A DNA stretch of 64,000 nt from Hyphomicrobiales bacterium (lineage in GTDB: Bacteria > Pseudomonadota > Alphaproteobacteria > Rhizobiales > Xanthobacteraceae), in NCBI GenBank assembly GCA_016713235.1, contig JADJPN010000001.1:1-64000 (forward strand), read 5' to 3'. Position numbers and translations under genes: made by a program. Below the pieces are notes generated by a model. That model searched no databases. It was not told the DNA's origin and was given only the letters and a program-made list of their open reading frames with translations. Numbering within the stretch: the first letter of the stretch is position 1; every line of letters begins with the position of its first letter. Below, piece after piece: positions 18,157 to 27,154 of the stretch.

Positions 18157-18225
18157 GGGCGCCAGGATTCGAACCTGGGAATGGCGGAATCAAAATCCGC
18201 TGCCTTACCACTTGGCTACGCCCCA
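18151..18225 (-). tRNA. tRNA-Gln (anticodon UUG), CCA encoded
   Basis: The reverse strand reads TGGGGCG at the 5' end, pairing with CGCCCCA at the 3' end, followed by discriminator A and encoded CCA. D-arm GCCAAGTGGTAAGGC, anticodon stem-loop CGGATTTTGATTCCG with anticodon TTG, and T-arm CCAGGTTCGAATCCTGG are all present. Its 3' end is the right boundary of the repeat-flanked island. Confidence 0.95.
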
Positions 18226-18379
18226 ACGGCCGGAAGGGGCGCAATCTACTCAAGATCGGCCCAGGTTCAATGCCAGAATGGCCGCAGGCGGCTGGCTTGT
18301 GGGGGACAAACCGGACTGCTAGGAAGCACCGCTTCGCCCGATCCCTTGGGGTTCCGGCGCGGCCTTTTCGTCTGGTTAT

Positions 18380-18456
18380 CGGAGTGTAGCGCAGCCTGGT
18401 AGCGCACCTGCTTCGGGAGCAGGGGGTCGGAGGTTCGAATCCTCTCACTCCGACCA
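18380..18456 (+). tRNA. tRNA-Pro (anticodon CGG), CCA encoded
   Basis: CGGAGTG at the 5' end pairs with CACTCCG near the 3' end, then A and CCA. The anticodon stem-loop CCTGCTTCGGGAGCAGG gives anticodon CGG. The T-arm is GGAGGTTCGAATCCTCT. It lies 154 bp from tRNA-Gln and on the opposite strand. Confidence 0.95.
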
Positions 18457-18566
18457 GTCGGCCAGCAAAAGAGCACAATAAGAGAACCCACCGCCCAGAG
18501 GCGGCCTATTCCCTTCCCTTCGAAGTCCAGACTTCCGCCGGATTTCCGGCGGGACACGGAATCGCG

Positions 18567-18773
18567 TCAGCCGGCCTTCAGATTGCCCGCAGCCTGGCGG
18601 CCACGGTCGGTCGTCACGATGTCGAAGTTAATCTTCTGTCCCTCATTGAGGGTCGAAAGACCGGCCTGCTCAACCGCACTGATGTGCACGAAAACATCTT
18701 TGCCGCCGTCGGACGGCTGGATGAATCCATAACCCTTCTGCGCGTTGAACCATTTTACGGTACCGGAAGGCAT
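18567..18773 (-). CDS. cspA: Cold-shock protein (CspA family)
   Basis: 68 residues starting MPSGTVKWFNAQKGYGFIQP, with RNP1 (KGYGFI) and RNP2 (VFVHIS) nucleic-acid-binding motifs and the usual ending DRGRQAAGNLKAG. This is a single OB-fold domain that binds single-stranded RNA or DNA and acts as an RNA chaperone in the cytoplasm. The start at 18773 gives exactly the standard family length; longer upstream in-frame sequence has no family match. Such genes usually have a long 5' leader, and 18774-18890 could contain it. Alphaproteobacteria carry several paralogues, so the symbol is generic. Confidence 0.9.
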   Translation of the reverse strand: MPSGTVKWFNAQKGYGFIQPSDGGKDVFVHISAVEQAGLSTLNEGQKINFDIVTTDRGRQAAGNLKAG

Positions 18774-19032
18774 GTTCGTATCCTTGTCGTAGTTCGTAAG
18801 GCGGACGCGTCTTGCGAAATGCGCAGACGATTCCGACAACCACGGTCTCGGTCAAGGAAGCTTCGTAGCCAAAGGCCGATCAACGAAATCGTTGCCGCCA
18901 AAGACCCAATTCCCGGGCCGAAATAAGATTGCATCAAAAGTGGACCGCAACCTGGTTCCGCCGTCAAGCCGATCTCAAAGGCAATATGATAAGGAGAGCG
19001 CCACGAAAGCGCGTTCTCAAAGGCCAAGGCAA

Positions 19033-19947
19033 ATGAGCGAAGAAATCCAGTTCGACCGTAATTTCGATGCCAAACCGGGCGTCGCCGAAGAAATCGCACC
19101 CGGAGTCCGGCGGATTCTTTGCGACAATCCGAGCCCTTTTACCTTCAAGGGCACGAATACCTACATCGTGGGCAAGGGTTCGGTCGCGATCATCGACCCC
19201 GGCCCGGCCGACTCCCGCCATATCGACGCGATCCTGTCGGCACTCGGTAGCGAAACCGTCGCACAAATACTGGTATCGCATACGCACCGCGACCACTCCC
19301 CCGCCGCCGCTGCGATCAGGAAAGCGACCGGCGCGAAAATTTTTGCCGAAGGCCCGCACCGCCCTGCCCGCGAATTGCACCTCGGCGAAACGCCCCCGCT
19401 CGACTCCGGCGGTGACGACGATTTCATGCCAGATCACAAACTTGCCGATGGCGAAGTGGTCGAAGGCAAAGGCTATGCGCTCGAAACTGTGTACACGCCG
19501 GGACACTGCGCCAACCATGTCGCGTTCGCGCTACACGGCACCGACATCTTATTTTCGGCGGATCACGTCATGGGCTGGGCGACTTCGATCGTAGCACCGC
19601 CTGACGGTTCGATGACCGACTACATGGCGTCGTTGCACAAGCTCGAGAAGCGGCCAGAGTCGTTCTACCTGCCCGGCCACGGCGGCATGGTGCGAAACGC
19701 GAAGAAGCTCGTGGAGCAATATATCGAGCACCGCGAAGCGCGCGAGACGGCGATCCTGCGCAAGCTCTCGCGCGGCGAGAGCGACATTCCCGGCATCGTG
19801 CAGGCGATCTATATCGGCCTCGATCCGCGGCTTTCCAAAGCCGCCGCGCTCACAACCTTCGCGCACTTGGAAACGCTGGTGGAGCGCGATCTGGTATCGA
19901 CCGACGGTTCGCTCTCGCTCGGCGGACGTTATCGATTGACAGCCTAA
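19033..19947 (+). CDS. MBL-fold metallo-hydrolase (LACTB2-like)
   Basis: 304 residues from the ATG at 19033. The zinc-binding HTHRDH motif is near residue 93. The sequence also has the early strand TNTYIVGKGSVAIIDPGPAD, YTPGHCANHVAF, ILFSADHVMGWATSIVAPPD and PGHGGMV, all metallo-beta-lactamase ligands. The C-terminal part (TAILRKLSRGESDIPGIVQA, LTTFAHLETLVERDLV) is the winged-helix-like domain of the LACTB2 group, which includes endoribonucleases and thioesterase-like hydrolases. The true substrate is unknown. It stops 4 bp from the convergent DUF1499 gene. Confidence 0.85.
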   Translation: MSEEIQFDRNFDAKPGVAEEIAPGVRRILCDNPSPFTFKGTNTYIVGKGSVAIIDPGPADSRHIDAILSALGSETVAQILVSHTHRDHSPAAAAIRKATGAKIFAEGPHRPARELHLGETPPLDSGGDDDFMPDHKLADGEVVEGKGYALETVYTPGHCANHVAFALHGTDILFSADHVMGWATSIVAPPDGSMTDYMASLHKLEKRPESFYLPGHGGMVRNAKKLVEQYIEHREARETAILRKLSRGESDIPGIVQAIYIGLDPRLSKAAALTTFAHLETLVERDLVSTDGSLSLGGRYRLTA

Positions 19948-19951
19948 GCTA

Positions 19952-20731
19952 TCAGCGCGGGCGGCGGCGGATATCCGCGAGTTGCCCAAAGAACGCATCG
20001 ATGCGGCGCGCATTGGTCCCGAAATCGCGCTGCCCATAGCGCGACGCCGAACGCATATCGACGCGAACCATATTCCCGGCCTTGCGCACACGGATCGAAA
20101 TGTCCTCGCGAAACCCCATGAGCGGCGTCACGGTCACCGCTTCAATGCGGCCATCGCGATTTGCAGCCGGTGCAATGTTGTCGGCGAGTTGCCAGCCGTT
20201 GCGCTGTACGATCGCAAGCACAGCGCCGAACATTTCGTCCGCTTCAGCGTCGAATTCCTGTGTGCGCACCGCCGGATAGAATTTACGCTGTAACTCGGCC
20301 GTATCACCGCCGGGATAATCCGGCGGATTAGCGCCGCGCGCGCGAAATGCCATAACCGCGTGAAAGCGTGGCGGATCGGCAGTATCGGTGGAAACGTCGC
20401 TGATTGCAGGCAGCATCACGCCGCGCAGAACCTCAAATGTCGGATATGCGAGCATGGCTACGGATATGACGGCGGCAAGTATCGCGGCCCCAAGACCCTT
20501 CAAGCCGTCGTTCCAGATCACGACAAGCGCCGCCGCCGCGAGCATGAACGCCAAGAGCGCAAGCAGCAGAATCGCGACCAGCAGCGTCAGCGCCGCGCGA
20601 TACTCGATGATGCCGGTGCGGTGCAGGAAAACGGCAAGCAATAGAACCGGCACCGAGAAAATCGCGAGCCGCGAACTCCATACCGCGAGTTTCGAGGTGC
20701 GGATTTCAGCATAAAGCCGGCGTCTGATCAC
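19952..20731 (-). CDS. DUF1499-domain membrane protein
   Basis: 259 residues. Three hydrophobic segments lie in the first half (about residues 17-37, 44-75 and 82-105), followed by a soluble DUF1499 domain with RKFYPAVRTQEFDAEADEMF, IVQRNGWQLADNIAP, RIEAVTVTPLMGFREDISIR and VRVDMRSASRYGQRDFGTNA. The family has no established biochemical function. It is convergent with the MBL-fold gene and lies 37 bp downstream of the acyl-CoA ligase gene on the same strand, so co-transcription with the ligase is possible. Confidence 0.85.
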   Translation of the reverse strand: MIRRRLYAEIRTSKLAVWSSRLAIFSVPVLLLAVFLHRTGIIEYRAALTLLVAILLLALLAFMLAAAALVVIWNDGLKGLGAAILAAVISVAMLAYPTFEVLRGVMLPAISDVSTDTADPPRFHAVMAFRARGANPPDYPGGDTAELQRKFYPAVRTQEFDAEADEMFGAVLAIVQRNGWQLADNIAPAANRDGRIEAVTVTPLMGFREDISIRVRKAGNMVRVDMRSASRYGQRDFGTNARRIDAFFGQLADIRRRPR

Positions 20732-20768
20732 GACGCCGGCTCCATGCGCTTGCTTCGAGAGACGATAC

Positions 20769-22406
20769 TCACTCCGCCGCGACGCTCGGCAAACGGTGGT
20801 CGCCGAACTTCTCGCGTAGTGCCGTCTTCAGGATCTTGCCGGTCGCGGTGTGCGGAATCTCGTCGACGAAGACCACGTCGTCTGGCATCCACCACTTCGC
20901 GATCTTGCCTTCCATGAATTGCAGCAAGTCCTCGCGGGTCGGATTCTTGTCTTTCTTCGGAACAATGATGAGCAGCGGGCGCTCGTCCCACTTCGGATGG
21001 ACGATGCCGATTACCGCCGCTTCCGCTACATCCGGATGACCGACCGCCACGTTCTCGAGATCGATCGAGGAGATCCATTCGCCGCCGGACTTGATGACGT
21101 CCTTCGCGCGGTCGGTGATCTTCATGTAGCCCATGGGATCGATGGTCGCGACGTCGCCGGTATCGAAGTAGCCGTCCTTGTCGAGAATGTTGCCGCCTTC
21201 GTTCTTGAAATACGCGGAGGAGACCGCGGGCCCGCGCACCTTGAGACGGCCGAACTTGACGCCGTCCCACGGCAGCTCGTTGTCATCGTCGTCCGTGATC
21301 TTCATCTCGACGGTGAAGATCGAGAAGCCCTGCTTCTCCTGAACGTCGAGTTTCGCCTCGCCGGTTAAATGCGCGACCTCGGGTTTCAGCGAACCGGCAG
21401 TGCCGATCGGGCTCATCTCGGTCATGCCCCAGGCATGCGTGACCGTGACGTCGTACTCGTCCTGGAATTTCTGCATCATCGCGCGCGGGCAGGCCGAACC
21501 GCCAATCAGCACGCGCTTGAGATGCGGAAGCTTCAGCTTGTTGGCCTCCAGATGTTGCAGAAGCATCAGCCAGACGGTCGGCACCGCCGCTGTCACCGAG
21601 ACCTCGTACTTGCTGAGCAGCTCGTAAATGGAGGCACCGTCGAGCTTCGCACCCGGCATGATCAAACTGGCGCCCGTCATCGGCGCGGAGAATGCGAGCG
21701 ACCAGGAATTTGCGTGAAAAAGCGGCACGACGGGCAACACGATATCGCGGCTCGACAAGCCGATCACGTCGGGCACCGACGCCGCCATCGCGTGCAGCGT
21801 GTTCGAGCGATGCGAATAAACGACGCCCTTCGGATTGCCGGTGGTGCCCGAGGTGTAGCACCTGCCGGCCGCGTCGTTCTCCTCGACCGCCACCCATTTG
21901 AAGTTGCCGTCGACTTCCGCAATCCAGTCTTCATAGGCGACCGCATTGGGAAGCGAGGTCTGCGGCATGTGCGCCTTGTCGGTCAGCACGACGTACTTCT
22001 TGAGCGTCGGCAGTTTGTCCGCGAGTTTTTCGAGCACCGGCACGAAGGTCAGATCGACGAAGATCATTTTGTCTTCGGCATGATTGACGATGTAGATGAT
22101 CTGCTCGGCGAAGAGACGCGGGTTGACCGTGTGATAGACCGCCCCGGCACCCAGAATTCCGTACCAGGCTTCCAGGTGGCGCGCGGTGTTCCACGCGAGC
22201 GTGGCGACACGGTCGCCCTTCTTGACGCCTTCCTTTGCGAGCCGCTGCGCGACTTTGAGCGCGCGCTGACGAATTTCCGCATAGGTCGTCTCGACGATCG
22301 GACCCTCGACCGAGCGGCTCACGACCTTGCGGGTCGGATACTGAATGGCGGCGTGGTCGATGATCCGGTTGCAGGTCAGCGGCCAGTCCTGCATCAAGCC
22401 CTTCAT
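20769..22406 (-). CDS. Acyl-CoA synthetase (fatty acid / 3-methylthiopropionyl-CoA ligase, DmdB-like)
   Basis: 545 residues of the ANL adenylating family. AMP-binding motif YTSGTTGNPKGVVYSHRS near residue 185; VTHAWGMTEMSPIG; the STGD equivalent YFDTGDVATIDPMGYMKITD near 415; RAKDVIKSGGEWISS; the C-terminal catalytic Lys in TATGKILKTALREKF. The overall form (MQDWPLTCNRIIDHAAIQYP at the N-terminus) is close to the DmdB/medium-chain ligases of alphaproteobacteria. It converts a carboxylic acid to its CoA thioester with ATP. Substrate cannot be fixed; an acyl-CoA dehydrogenase of the DmdC form is found 20 kb away. Confidence 0.85.
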   Translation of the reverse strand: MKGLMQDWPLTCNRIIDHAAIQYPTRKVVSRSVEGPIVETTYAEIRQRALKVAQRLAKEGVKKGDRVATLAWNTARHLEAWYGILGAGAVYHTVNPRLFAEQIIYIVNHAEDKMIFVDLTFVPVLEKLADKLPTLKKYVVLTDKAHMPQTSLPNAVAYEDWIAEVDGNFKWVAVEENDAAGRCYTSGTTGNPKGVVYSHRSNTLHAMAASVPDVIGLSSRDIVLPVVPLFHANSWSLAFSAPMTGASLIMPGAKLDGASIYELLSKYEVSVTAAVPTVWLMLLQHLEANKLKLPHLKRVLIGGSACPRAMMQKFQDEYDVTVTHAWGMTEMSPIGTAGSLKPEVAHLTGEAKLDVQEKQGFSIFTVEMKITDDDDNELPWDGVKFGRLKVRGPAVSSAYFKNEGGNILDKDGYFDTGDVATIDPMGYMKITDRAKDVIKSGGEWISSIDLENVAVGHPDVAEAAVIGIVHPKWDERPLLIIVPKKDKNPTREDLLQFMEGKIAKWWMPDDVVFVDEIPHTATGKILKTALREKFGDHRLPSVAAE

Positions 22407-22526
22407 GATACCCCTCCCTCACGCTTTTACGGCGGTGCCTTTTTCGGGCACCTTTCGCGGGCAAACTAGCGCGGGCGGGCTCTCAAGAAAACTGGCGATC
22501 CGGCCGCCCGAAGGCTTGAACTCCAC

Positions 22527-23309
22527 ATGAAATCTCCCGCGTTTACGCTGATTTTCGCGGCATGTTTCTGGGCCTCCGCGGCGCTTGCACAGCATGGATT
22601 CGCGAGCCTGCCCAAAACCGCCCCCATGCCGGAAATGAGGCCGCTGGAAGCGCCCACGCGGACGGAAGATACGCGACCACGGTTTCCGGTATTGCTTCCG
22701 GTTTCGAAAGAGGACGCGCAGATCGCGGCATCGTTCTGCAAGGCGGTACTCGCGAAGGAGAAGCTGATTGCGGAACCTGCGCTTGCGGCCATGTGGGACA
22801 ACGGCTGCGGCGCGGTCGGCCAGATCACGATAAGGGCAATCAAACTCAAGGACGGCGGCGAAGTCGCGCTACGGCCGTCGGCCCTGATCCGCTGCGAAAC
22901 TGCCGAATTATTCGCTGACTGGGTACGCGAAGAACTCGTGCCGGCAACAGCCGCCTATAGCGGAATCGCGCGGATCGATGTTGCTGCTTCCTATCACTGC
23001 CGCCCGCGCAATAATGTTCGCGGCGCACGAATGAGCGAACATGGCCGTGCGAACGCGATCGACGTGCGCGCCATCGTCATGAAAAACGGACGCCGTTTCG
23101 GCGTCGATATCCCTGACACCCCGCTTCAACTGCTCGCCAGCATGCGCAGGAGCGCGTGCGAGTATTTCACGACCGTGCTCGGCCCCGGTTCCGACGGCTA
23201 TCACGAGGACCACGTACACGTGGACTATGCGCAACGGCGAGGCGGCTATCGCCTGTGCCGATGGAAATTGCCGCTGCCGCCTCCGCCGCGACAACACCCG
23301 CTCCGCTGA
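22527..23309 (+). CDS. Extensin-like family secreted protein
   Basis: 260 residues with an N-terminal signal peptide (MKSPAFTLIFAACFWASAAL). The C-terminal two thirds match the extensin-like domain: CKAVLAKEKLIAEPALAAMW, CGAVGQITIRAIKL, DVAASYHCRPRNNVRGARMS, EHGRANAIDVRAIVMKNGRR and YHEDHVHVDYAQRRGGYRLC. The H..D....H.H arrangement resembles LAS-type zinc peptidases, so a periplasmic peptidoglycan role is likely but unproven. It is divergent from the acyl-CoA ligase (120 bp apart) and convergent with the L,D-transpeptidase across a shared terminator. Confidence 0.85.
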   Translation: MKSPAFTLIFAACFWASAALAQHGFASLPKTAPMPEMRPLEAPTRTEDTRPRFPVLLPVSKEDAQIAASFCKAVLAKEKLIAEPALAAMWDNGCGAVGQITIRAIKLKDGGEVALRPSALIRCETAELFADWVREELVPATAAYSGIARIDVAASYHCRPRNNVRGARMSEHGRANAIDVRAIVMKNGRRFGVDIPDTPLQLLASMRRSACEYFTTVLGPGSDGYHEDHVHVDYAQRRGGYRLCRWKLPLPPPPRQHPLR

Positions 23310-23323
23310 AACACCCTGAACGG

Positions 23324-23354
23324 AAAAGGGCGCTGCGGTTAGCAGCGCCCTTTT
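23324..23354. terminator. Bidirectional intrinsic terminator
   Basis: aaaa, GGGCGCTGC, a 5-base loop, GCAGCGCCC, tttt: a perfect 9-bp stem with A-run before and T-run after, so it can act for both the extensin-like gene (rightward) and the L,D-transpeptidase gene (leftward), which converge here. Confidence 0.85.
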
Positions 23355-23382
23355 GCCCCCAAGCCGAAAGTCGCGGGTCAGG

Positions 23383-23985
23383 TCAGATTACGATGACCTT
23401 CGCGCCCATCGGCACACGATTGTAGAGGTCGATGATGTCCTCATTTCTCATGCGGATGCAGCCCGAGGAGATCGACTCGCCGATATATTCCGGCTGGTTG
23501 GTGCCGTGAATGCGGAACAGCGTGTCCTTGTTGCCCTGGAACAGATAGAGCGCGCGGGCGCCCATCGGGTTATGCGGGCCCGGCGACACGTATTTCGGAA
23601 GGTTCGGGAAACGCTTGAGCATCTCGCCCGGCGGGGTCCAGTCCGGCCACTCCGCCTTGCGCTTCACATTCGCCTCACCCTTGAAGGCCATGCCGTCTTC
23701 ACCGACGGTCACACCGTAGCGATAGGCTTTGCCTTCACCTTTGATGAGGAAAAGGAACTGCTTTTCGGTATCAACGATGACCGTTCCCGGCTTCTCTTTC
23801 GTGGGGTAATCGACAAGGTGGCGCAGCCAGCCGGTATCCGGCGTGTGCTTGAGATAAGGAGCGCTCGCGATCAGCTTCTTGTCGCGCGCCGGGATCGCGG
23901 ACTCCGGAACCGGGTCGAGGGTGTCGCTGATGCATCCGGCCAAGGAGAAGGCCATCAGCACGAATGCAAGGTGACGAATCCGCAT
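23383..23985 (-). CDS. L,D-transpeptidase (YkuD/ErfK family), lipoprotein
   Basis: 200 residues. A lipobox signal (MRIRHLAFVLMAFSLAGC) predicts lipid attachment. The YkuD catalytic segment is intact near residues 155-185: HGTNQPEYIGE then SSGCIRM, with the nucleophilic Cys and catalytic His. GTVIVDTEKQFLFLIKGEG and GPHNPMGARALYLF are also typical. It would form 3-3 cross-links in peptidoglycan or attach lipoproteins to it, at the periplasmic face. Rhizobiales carry many such paralogues. Confidence 0.9.
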   Translation of the reverse strand: MRIRHLAFVLMAFSLAGCISDTLDPVPESAIPARDKKLIASAPYLKHTPDTGWLRHLVDYPTKEKPGTVIVDTEKQFLFLIKGEGKAYRYGVTVGEDGMAFKGEANVKRKAEWPDWTPPGEMLKRFPNLPKYVSPGPHNPMGARALYLFQGNKDTLFRIHGTNQPEYIGESISSGCIRMRNEDIIDLYNRVPMGAKVIVI

Positions 23986-24009
23986 TTCTCTTACCGACCT
24001 AAGTTTTAG

Positions 24010-24346
24010 CTTGCCCCCAAGCTTGGATTAGTCACTAACCGAACTGATTTTTGCCGGGAAGACCTTAAGGCCTTGGAACTGCCGGATATGAGTTCCTGTG
24101 GCAGAAATGTCGCAACGCGGTAGGCGGAAACGCCCATATCACGGGCATTTGATCGCTTCGCATCGCAAAAATGCACGCAGGCGACCGGCAGTTAACCTCT
24201 GTGCAGTAAGTTTGTCGCAGACGCTGAAAACGCCGGAAATCTTTCGCCGAATCAACTAATTCGTGCCGCGCGATCTGCCCAAAAGCGCCTTAGTCGGGCA
24301 CGAAAACCCGCGCCCTCGGAAACGCAATACGGGTTTGGAGAAGTAA
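24010..24346. other. Intergenic region, probable promoter of the downstream small gene
   Basis: No gene or RNA that I recognise. It holds small inverted repeats (for example ccttaaggcctt near 24064) and, just before 24347, ggtttggagaagta, which includes a plausible ribosome-binding site. Confidence 0.4.
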
Positions 24347-24541
24347 ATGTCTGCGGCGAATACCAATACCAAGATCGAACCACGCGAAACGAGCCGACCG
24401 GGCCTGGAGAGCCAGTACCGCAACGTTGGCATCTCGGCACTGGCGGCAACGCTACGCTACACCGGCGCGCAGAAGAACGACGCCTATGCGCCGAAGCCTG
24501 GCGTCGTCACGCTGCGCGATCTCGAATTCCTTTCGATCTGA
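24347..24541 (+). CDS. Small hypothetical protein
   Basis: 64 codons with a good ribosome-binding site (ggag, 8 bases before ATG). The sequence starts MSAANTNTKIEPRETSRPGL and ends GVVTLRDLEFLSI. It has no signal peptide or membrane segment and I recognise no domain. Codon use resembles the neighbouring core genes, and the start region is well placed after a 336-bp gap, so it is probably real. It precedes a CorA-type transporter gene by 140 bp on the same strand. Confidence 0.55.
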   Translation: MSAANTNTKIEPRETSRPGLESQYRNVGISALAATLRYTGAQKNDAYAPKPGVVTLRDLEFLSI

Positions 24542-24558
24542 ATTCCAGCACGCACACT

Positions 24559-24598
24559 CTTTACCGGACAATGACGGCCTTTACCGGACAATGACGGC
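24559..24598. repeat. Exact 20-bp tandem duplication
   Basis: ctttaccggacaatgacggc occurs twice without a gap, just after the small gene and before the CorA gene. It looks like a replication-slippage duplication. Confidence 0.9.
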
Positions 24599-24681
24599 GC
24601 GTGAACGCGCCCGCGATGGACGCTCTCCGCAAGTCGCGCTAGTGGAGGCTCTATCAAGGCTCCTTCCTTGCGGGGAATCGA

Positions 24682-25659
24682 ATGCTCTTCGCTCATGTCC
24701 TGCGTGGCGCTTCGCTCGTCCGCGTCGAAGTCAAGGAAGGCGAAGCCTGCCCGCCTGACGCAGTCTGGATGGATCTGGTCGTGCCGACGCCGGGCGAGGA
24801 CAAGATCGTCGAAAGCGCGATCGGCGTCATGGTGCCGACGCGGGAGGAAATGGCCGAGATCGAAACCTCAAGCCGCCTCTATATCGAAAACGGCGCGCGC
24901 TACATGACCGCGACGGTCATGTACAACACCGACACCGACAAGCCGGGCACGACCGCGATCACTTTCATCCTCACGGGCAACAGGCTCGTCACTGTGCGCT
25001 ACGACGAGCCAAAGCCGTTCTCTTATCTTGCCGGCAAACTCTCGAAAGCTTGCGCCGTCAACACCACCGGTTCTTCAATCATGGTGGAGTTGCTCGATGC
25101 GATCATCGATCGCGTGGCCGATATCCTTGAGCGGCTGGCCAGCGAGGTGGACAAAGTTTCCGCGCGCGTGTTCGAGCGCAATGCGGCGCGCGACGACCCC
25201 AACCAGCGCTATCAGGCGATCCTTCGCAAGCTCGGACGTCAGGGCGACCTGCTCTCCCAGACACGCGAAAGCCTGGTCTCACTGAACCGGCTTGTGCTGT
25301 TCTTCACGAACGAGGCGGAAGCGGTCGGCTTGCCGAAGGACCAGCGCGCGCATTTGAAGAGCGTAGCGCGCGACATCTCTTCCCTCACCGATCACGCGCA
25401 TTTTCTGGCCAATAAGATCACGTTTCTCCTGGATGCAACGCTGGGCATGGTCAGCCTCGAGCAGAACAACGTGATCAAGCTGTTCTCGGTCATGGCGGTG
25501 ACCTTGATGCCGCCGACGCTGATCGCGTCGATCTACGGCATGAACTTCGAGCACATGCCGGAATTGAAGTCGGTATATGGCTATCCGCTGGCGCTGATCG
25601 CGATGGTGCTGGCGGCGATCGGACCGTATGTCTTCTTCAAGTGGAAGCGGTGGCTTTGA
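24682..25659 (+). CDS. CorA-family Mg2+/Co2+ transporter
   Basis: 325 residues. The signature YGMNFEHMPELKS lies near residue 295, after transmembrane helix 1 (FSVMAVTLMPPTLIASI) and before helix 2 (YPLALIAMVLAAIGPYVFFK). The long N-terminal cytoplasmic domain and the helical stalk (LEQNNVIKLF) fit CorA. The pentameric channel moves divalent cations across the inner membrane. The start at 24682 gives MLFAHVLRGASLVRVEVKEG; it is a normal CorA opening, and no upstream start fits better. Confidence 0.9.
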   Translation: MLFAHVLRGASLVRVEVKEGEACPPDAVWMDLVVPTPGEDKIVESAIGVMVPTREEMAEIETSSRLYIENGARYMTATVMYNTDTDKPGTTAITFILTGNRLVTVRYDEPKPFSYLAGKLSKACAVNTTGSSIMVELLDAIIDRVADILERLASEVDKVSARVFERNAARDDPNQRYQAILRKLGRQGDLLSQTRESLVSLNRLVLFFTNEAEAVGLPKDQRAHLKSVARDISSLTDHAHFLANKITFLLDATLGMVSLEQNNVIKLFSVMAVTLMPPTLIASIYGMNFEHMPELKSVYGYPLALIAMVLAAIGPYVFFKWKRWL

Positions 25660-25669
25660 TTTCCGCCGG

Positions 25670-26416
25670 CTAGAATACGTGCTGGCCGCCGTTGATATGG
25701 ATCTCGGCGCCGCTCAGGTAAGACGACGTTTCCGTGCACAGCACATAGATGATCTTCGCGACTTCGTCGGGCGTGCCGAGGCGGCGGAGCGGAATCTGCT
25801 CAATCAGCTTTTCGGTGCCCGGCGACAGGATCGCGGTGTCGATTTCGCCCGGCGCGATTGCGTTCACGCGAATGCCGCGCGGGCCGAAGTCGGCAGCCAT
25901 TTCGCGGGTTAGCGAAGTGAGTGCCGCCTTTGAGGTCGCATAGGCAGCGCCCGCGAAGGGATGCACATGCGAGCCGGCAATGGACGTTACGTTCACGACC
26001 GCGCCCTGCGTCTTCTGCAATTCGTCGACGAGGCCGCGCGCGAGCATGATCGGTGCGAAGAAATTCACCTGAAACACGCGCTGCCAATCTTCGTATTGCG
26101 TCTCGATCGTGCCGAGACGCTTGCCGTCTTCGCCCTTCGGCGAAATGCCGGCATTATTGACGAGTGCATGCAACTCGCCGCCGATGCGCGACTTGATTTC
26201 GCGGATTGCGTCCACGACCTGCTTTGGATTGCCGAGATCGACCTGAATGTGATCTTCGGGACCCGCTTCCCACGGGCAGTTTTCCGGGAAGCTGTGGCGC
26301 GAGCAGGTGATGACGCGCCAGCCCGCGGACGAGAAGCGCTTTACGGTCGCATGGCCGATCCCGCGCGAAGCGCCGGTCAGCAATAACGTTCTTTTTTTCG
26401 CGTTGGTTTCCGTCAT
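25670..26416 (-). CDS. Short-chain dehydrogenase/reductase (SDR)
   Basis: 248 residues, classical SDR: cofactor motif TGASRGIGHA near residue 14, NNAGISPKG near 88, catalytic Ser in NVTSIAGSHVHPF, and the Tyr/Lys pair YATSKAAL near 160, followed by PRGIRVNAIAPGEIDTAIL. It reduces or oxidises an alcohol/ketone with NAD(P)H; the substrate is unknown. It lies 9 bp from the convergently transcribed pdxH partner on the same strand order (SDR downstream of pdxH), so the two may be co-transcribed. Confidence 0.85.
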   Translation of the reverse strand: MTETNAKKRTLLLTGASRGIGHATVKRFSSAGWRVITCSRHSFPENCPWEAGPEDHIQVDLGNPKQVVDAIREIKSRIGGELHALVNNAGISPKGEDGKRLGTIETQYEDWQRVFQVNFFAPIMLARGLVDELQKTQGAVVNVTSIAGSHVHPFAGAAYATSKAALTSLTREMAADFGPRGIRVNAIAPGEIDTAILSPGTEKLIEQIPLRRLGTPDEVAKIIYVLCTETSSYLSGAEIHINGGQHVF

Positions 26417-26425
26417 CTCACCTAC

Positions 26426-27040
26426 TCACGGATAAAGCCGCGCTTTCGTCCACTGGCTATTCGTGTCTTTGCGCGTGAAGCGAACGCGATCATGCATGCG
26501 GTGCGCACGATCCTGCCAGAACTCGATTTCGGAAGGTACGATCCGATAGCCACCCCAATGCGCCGGACGGGGCACGTCCTTGCCTTCGAACTGCTTCTGC
26601 AGCTCCGCGACACGCGCATCGAAAGTCTTGCGGCTGTCCAGGGGACGCGACTGGTCGCTGGCAGCGGCCGCGATGCGCGAGTCGCGCGAGCGCGAGGCGA
26701 AATAAGCGTCCGCCTCCGCGTCGGTGACCCGCACCACTGCACCGCGTACACGCACCTGCCGCCGGATCGATTTCCAGTGCAGCACCAGCGCCGCTTTCGG
26801 GGTCGACGCCAGTTCGCCGCCCTTCGCGCTTTCTTCGTTCGTGTAAAAGACGAAGCCGCGCTCGTCGGCCTGCTTCAAGAGCACCACGCGCACGTCCGGG
26901 AGCCCCGTGGCATCGACGGTCGCAAGCGCCATCGCATTCGGATCGTTCGGCTCAGCCGCCTTTGCCTCCGCGAACCAGTCCGCAAAAAGCGCGAAGGGAT
27001 CGCTACTTTCCACGAAGTCACCGGAAATTAACCCTGTCAT
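26426..27040 (-). CDS. pdxH: Pyridoxamine 5'-phosphate oxidase
   Basis: 204 residues, close to the usual 200-220. FMN-binding and active-site segments are present: ATVDATGLPDVRVVLLKQAD, GFVFYTNEESAKGGELASTP, KAALVLHWKSIRRQVRVRG, and the C-terminal RPAHWGGYRIVPSEIEFWQD with WTKARLYP at the end. It oxidises pyridoxine or pyridoxamine 5'-phosphate to PLP in the cytoplasm (vitamin B6 synthesis and salvage). It is divergent from the surface-antigen-like lipoprotein gene. Confidence 0.93.
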   Translation of the reverse strand: MTGLISGDFVESSDPFALFADWFAEAKAAEPNDPNAMALATVDATGLPDVRVVLLKQADERGFVFYTNEESAKGGELASTPKAALVLHWKSIRRQVRVRGAVVRVTDAEADAYFASRSRDSRIAAAASDQSRPLDSRKTFDARVAELQKQFEGKDVPRPAHWGGYRIVPSEIEFWQDRAHRMHDRVRFTRKDTNSQWTKARLYP

Positions 27041-27154
27041 GCGTTCAATCTCACTTAGGCCGTTTGTAACTGATTTGGGCTGGAGTAACTGGTGCGTAAG
27101 GCGTCGTCACGGCATTTGCTGTCTGACACCGGCCATCTTCCTTATCATGGAAAG

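Noticed and set aside
18892..19032. Longer N-terminus for the MBL-fold protein
   Set aside because: The 47 extra residues do not resemble the family and the ATG at 19033 gives the normal start.
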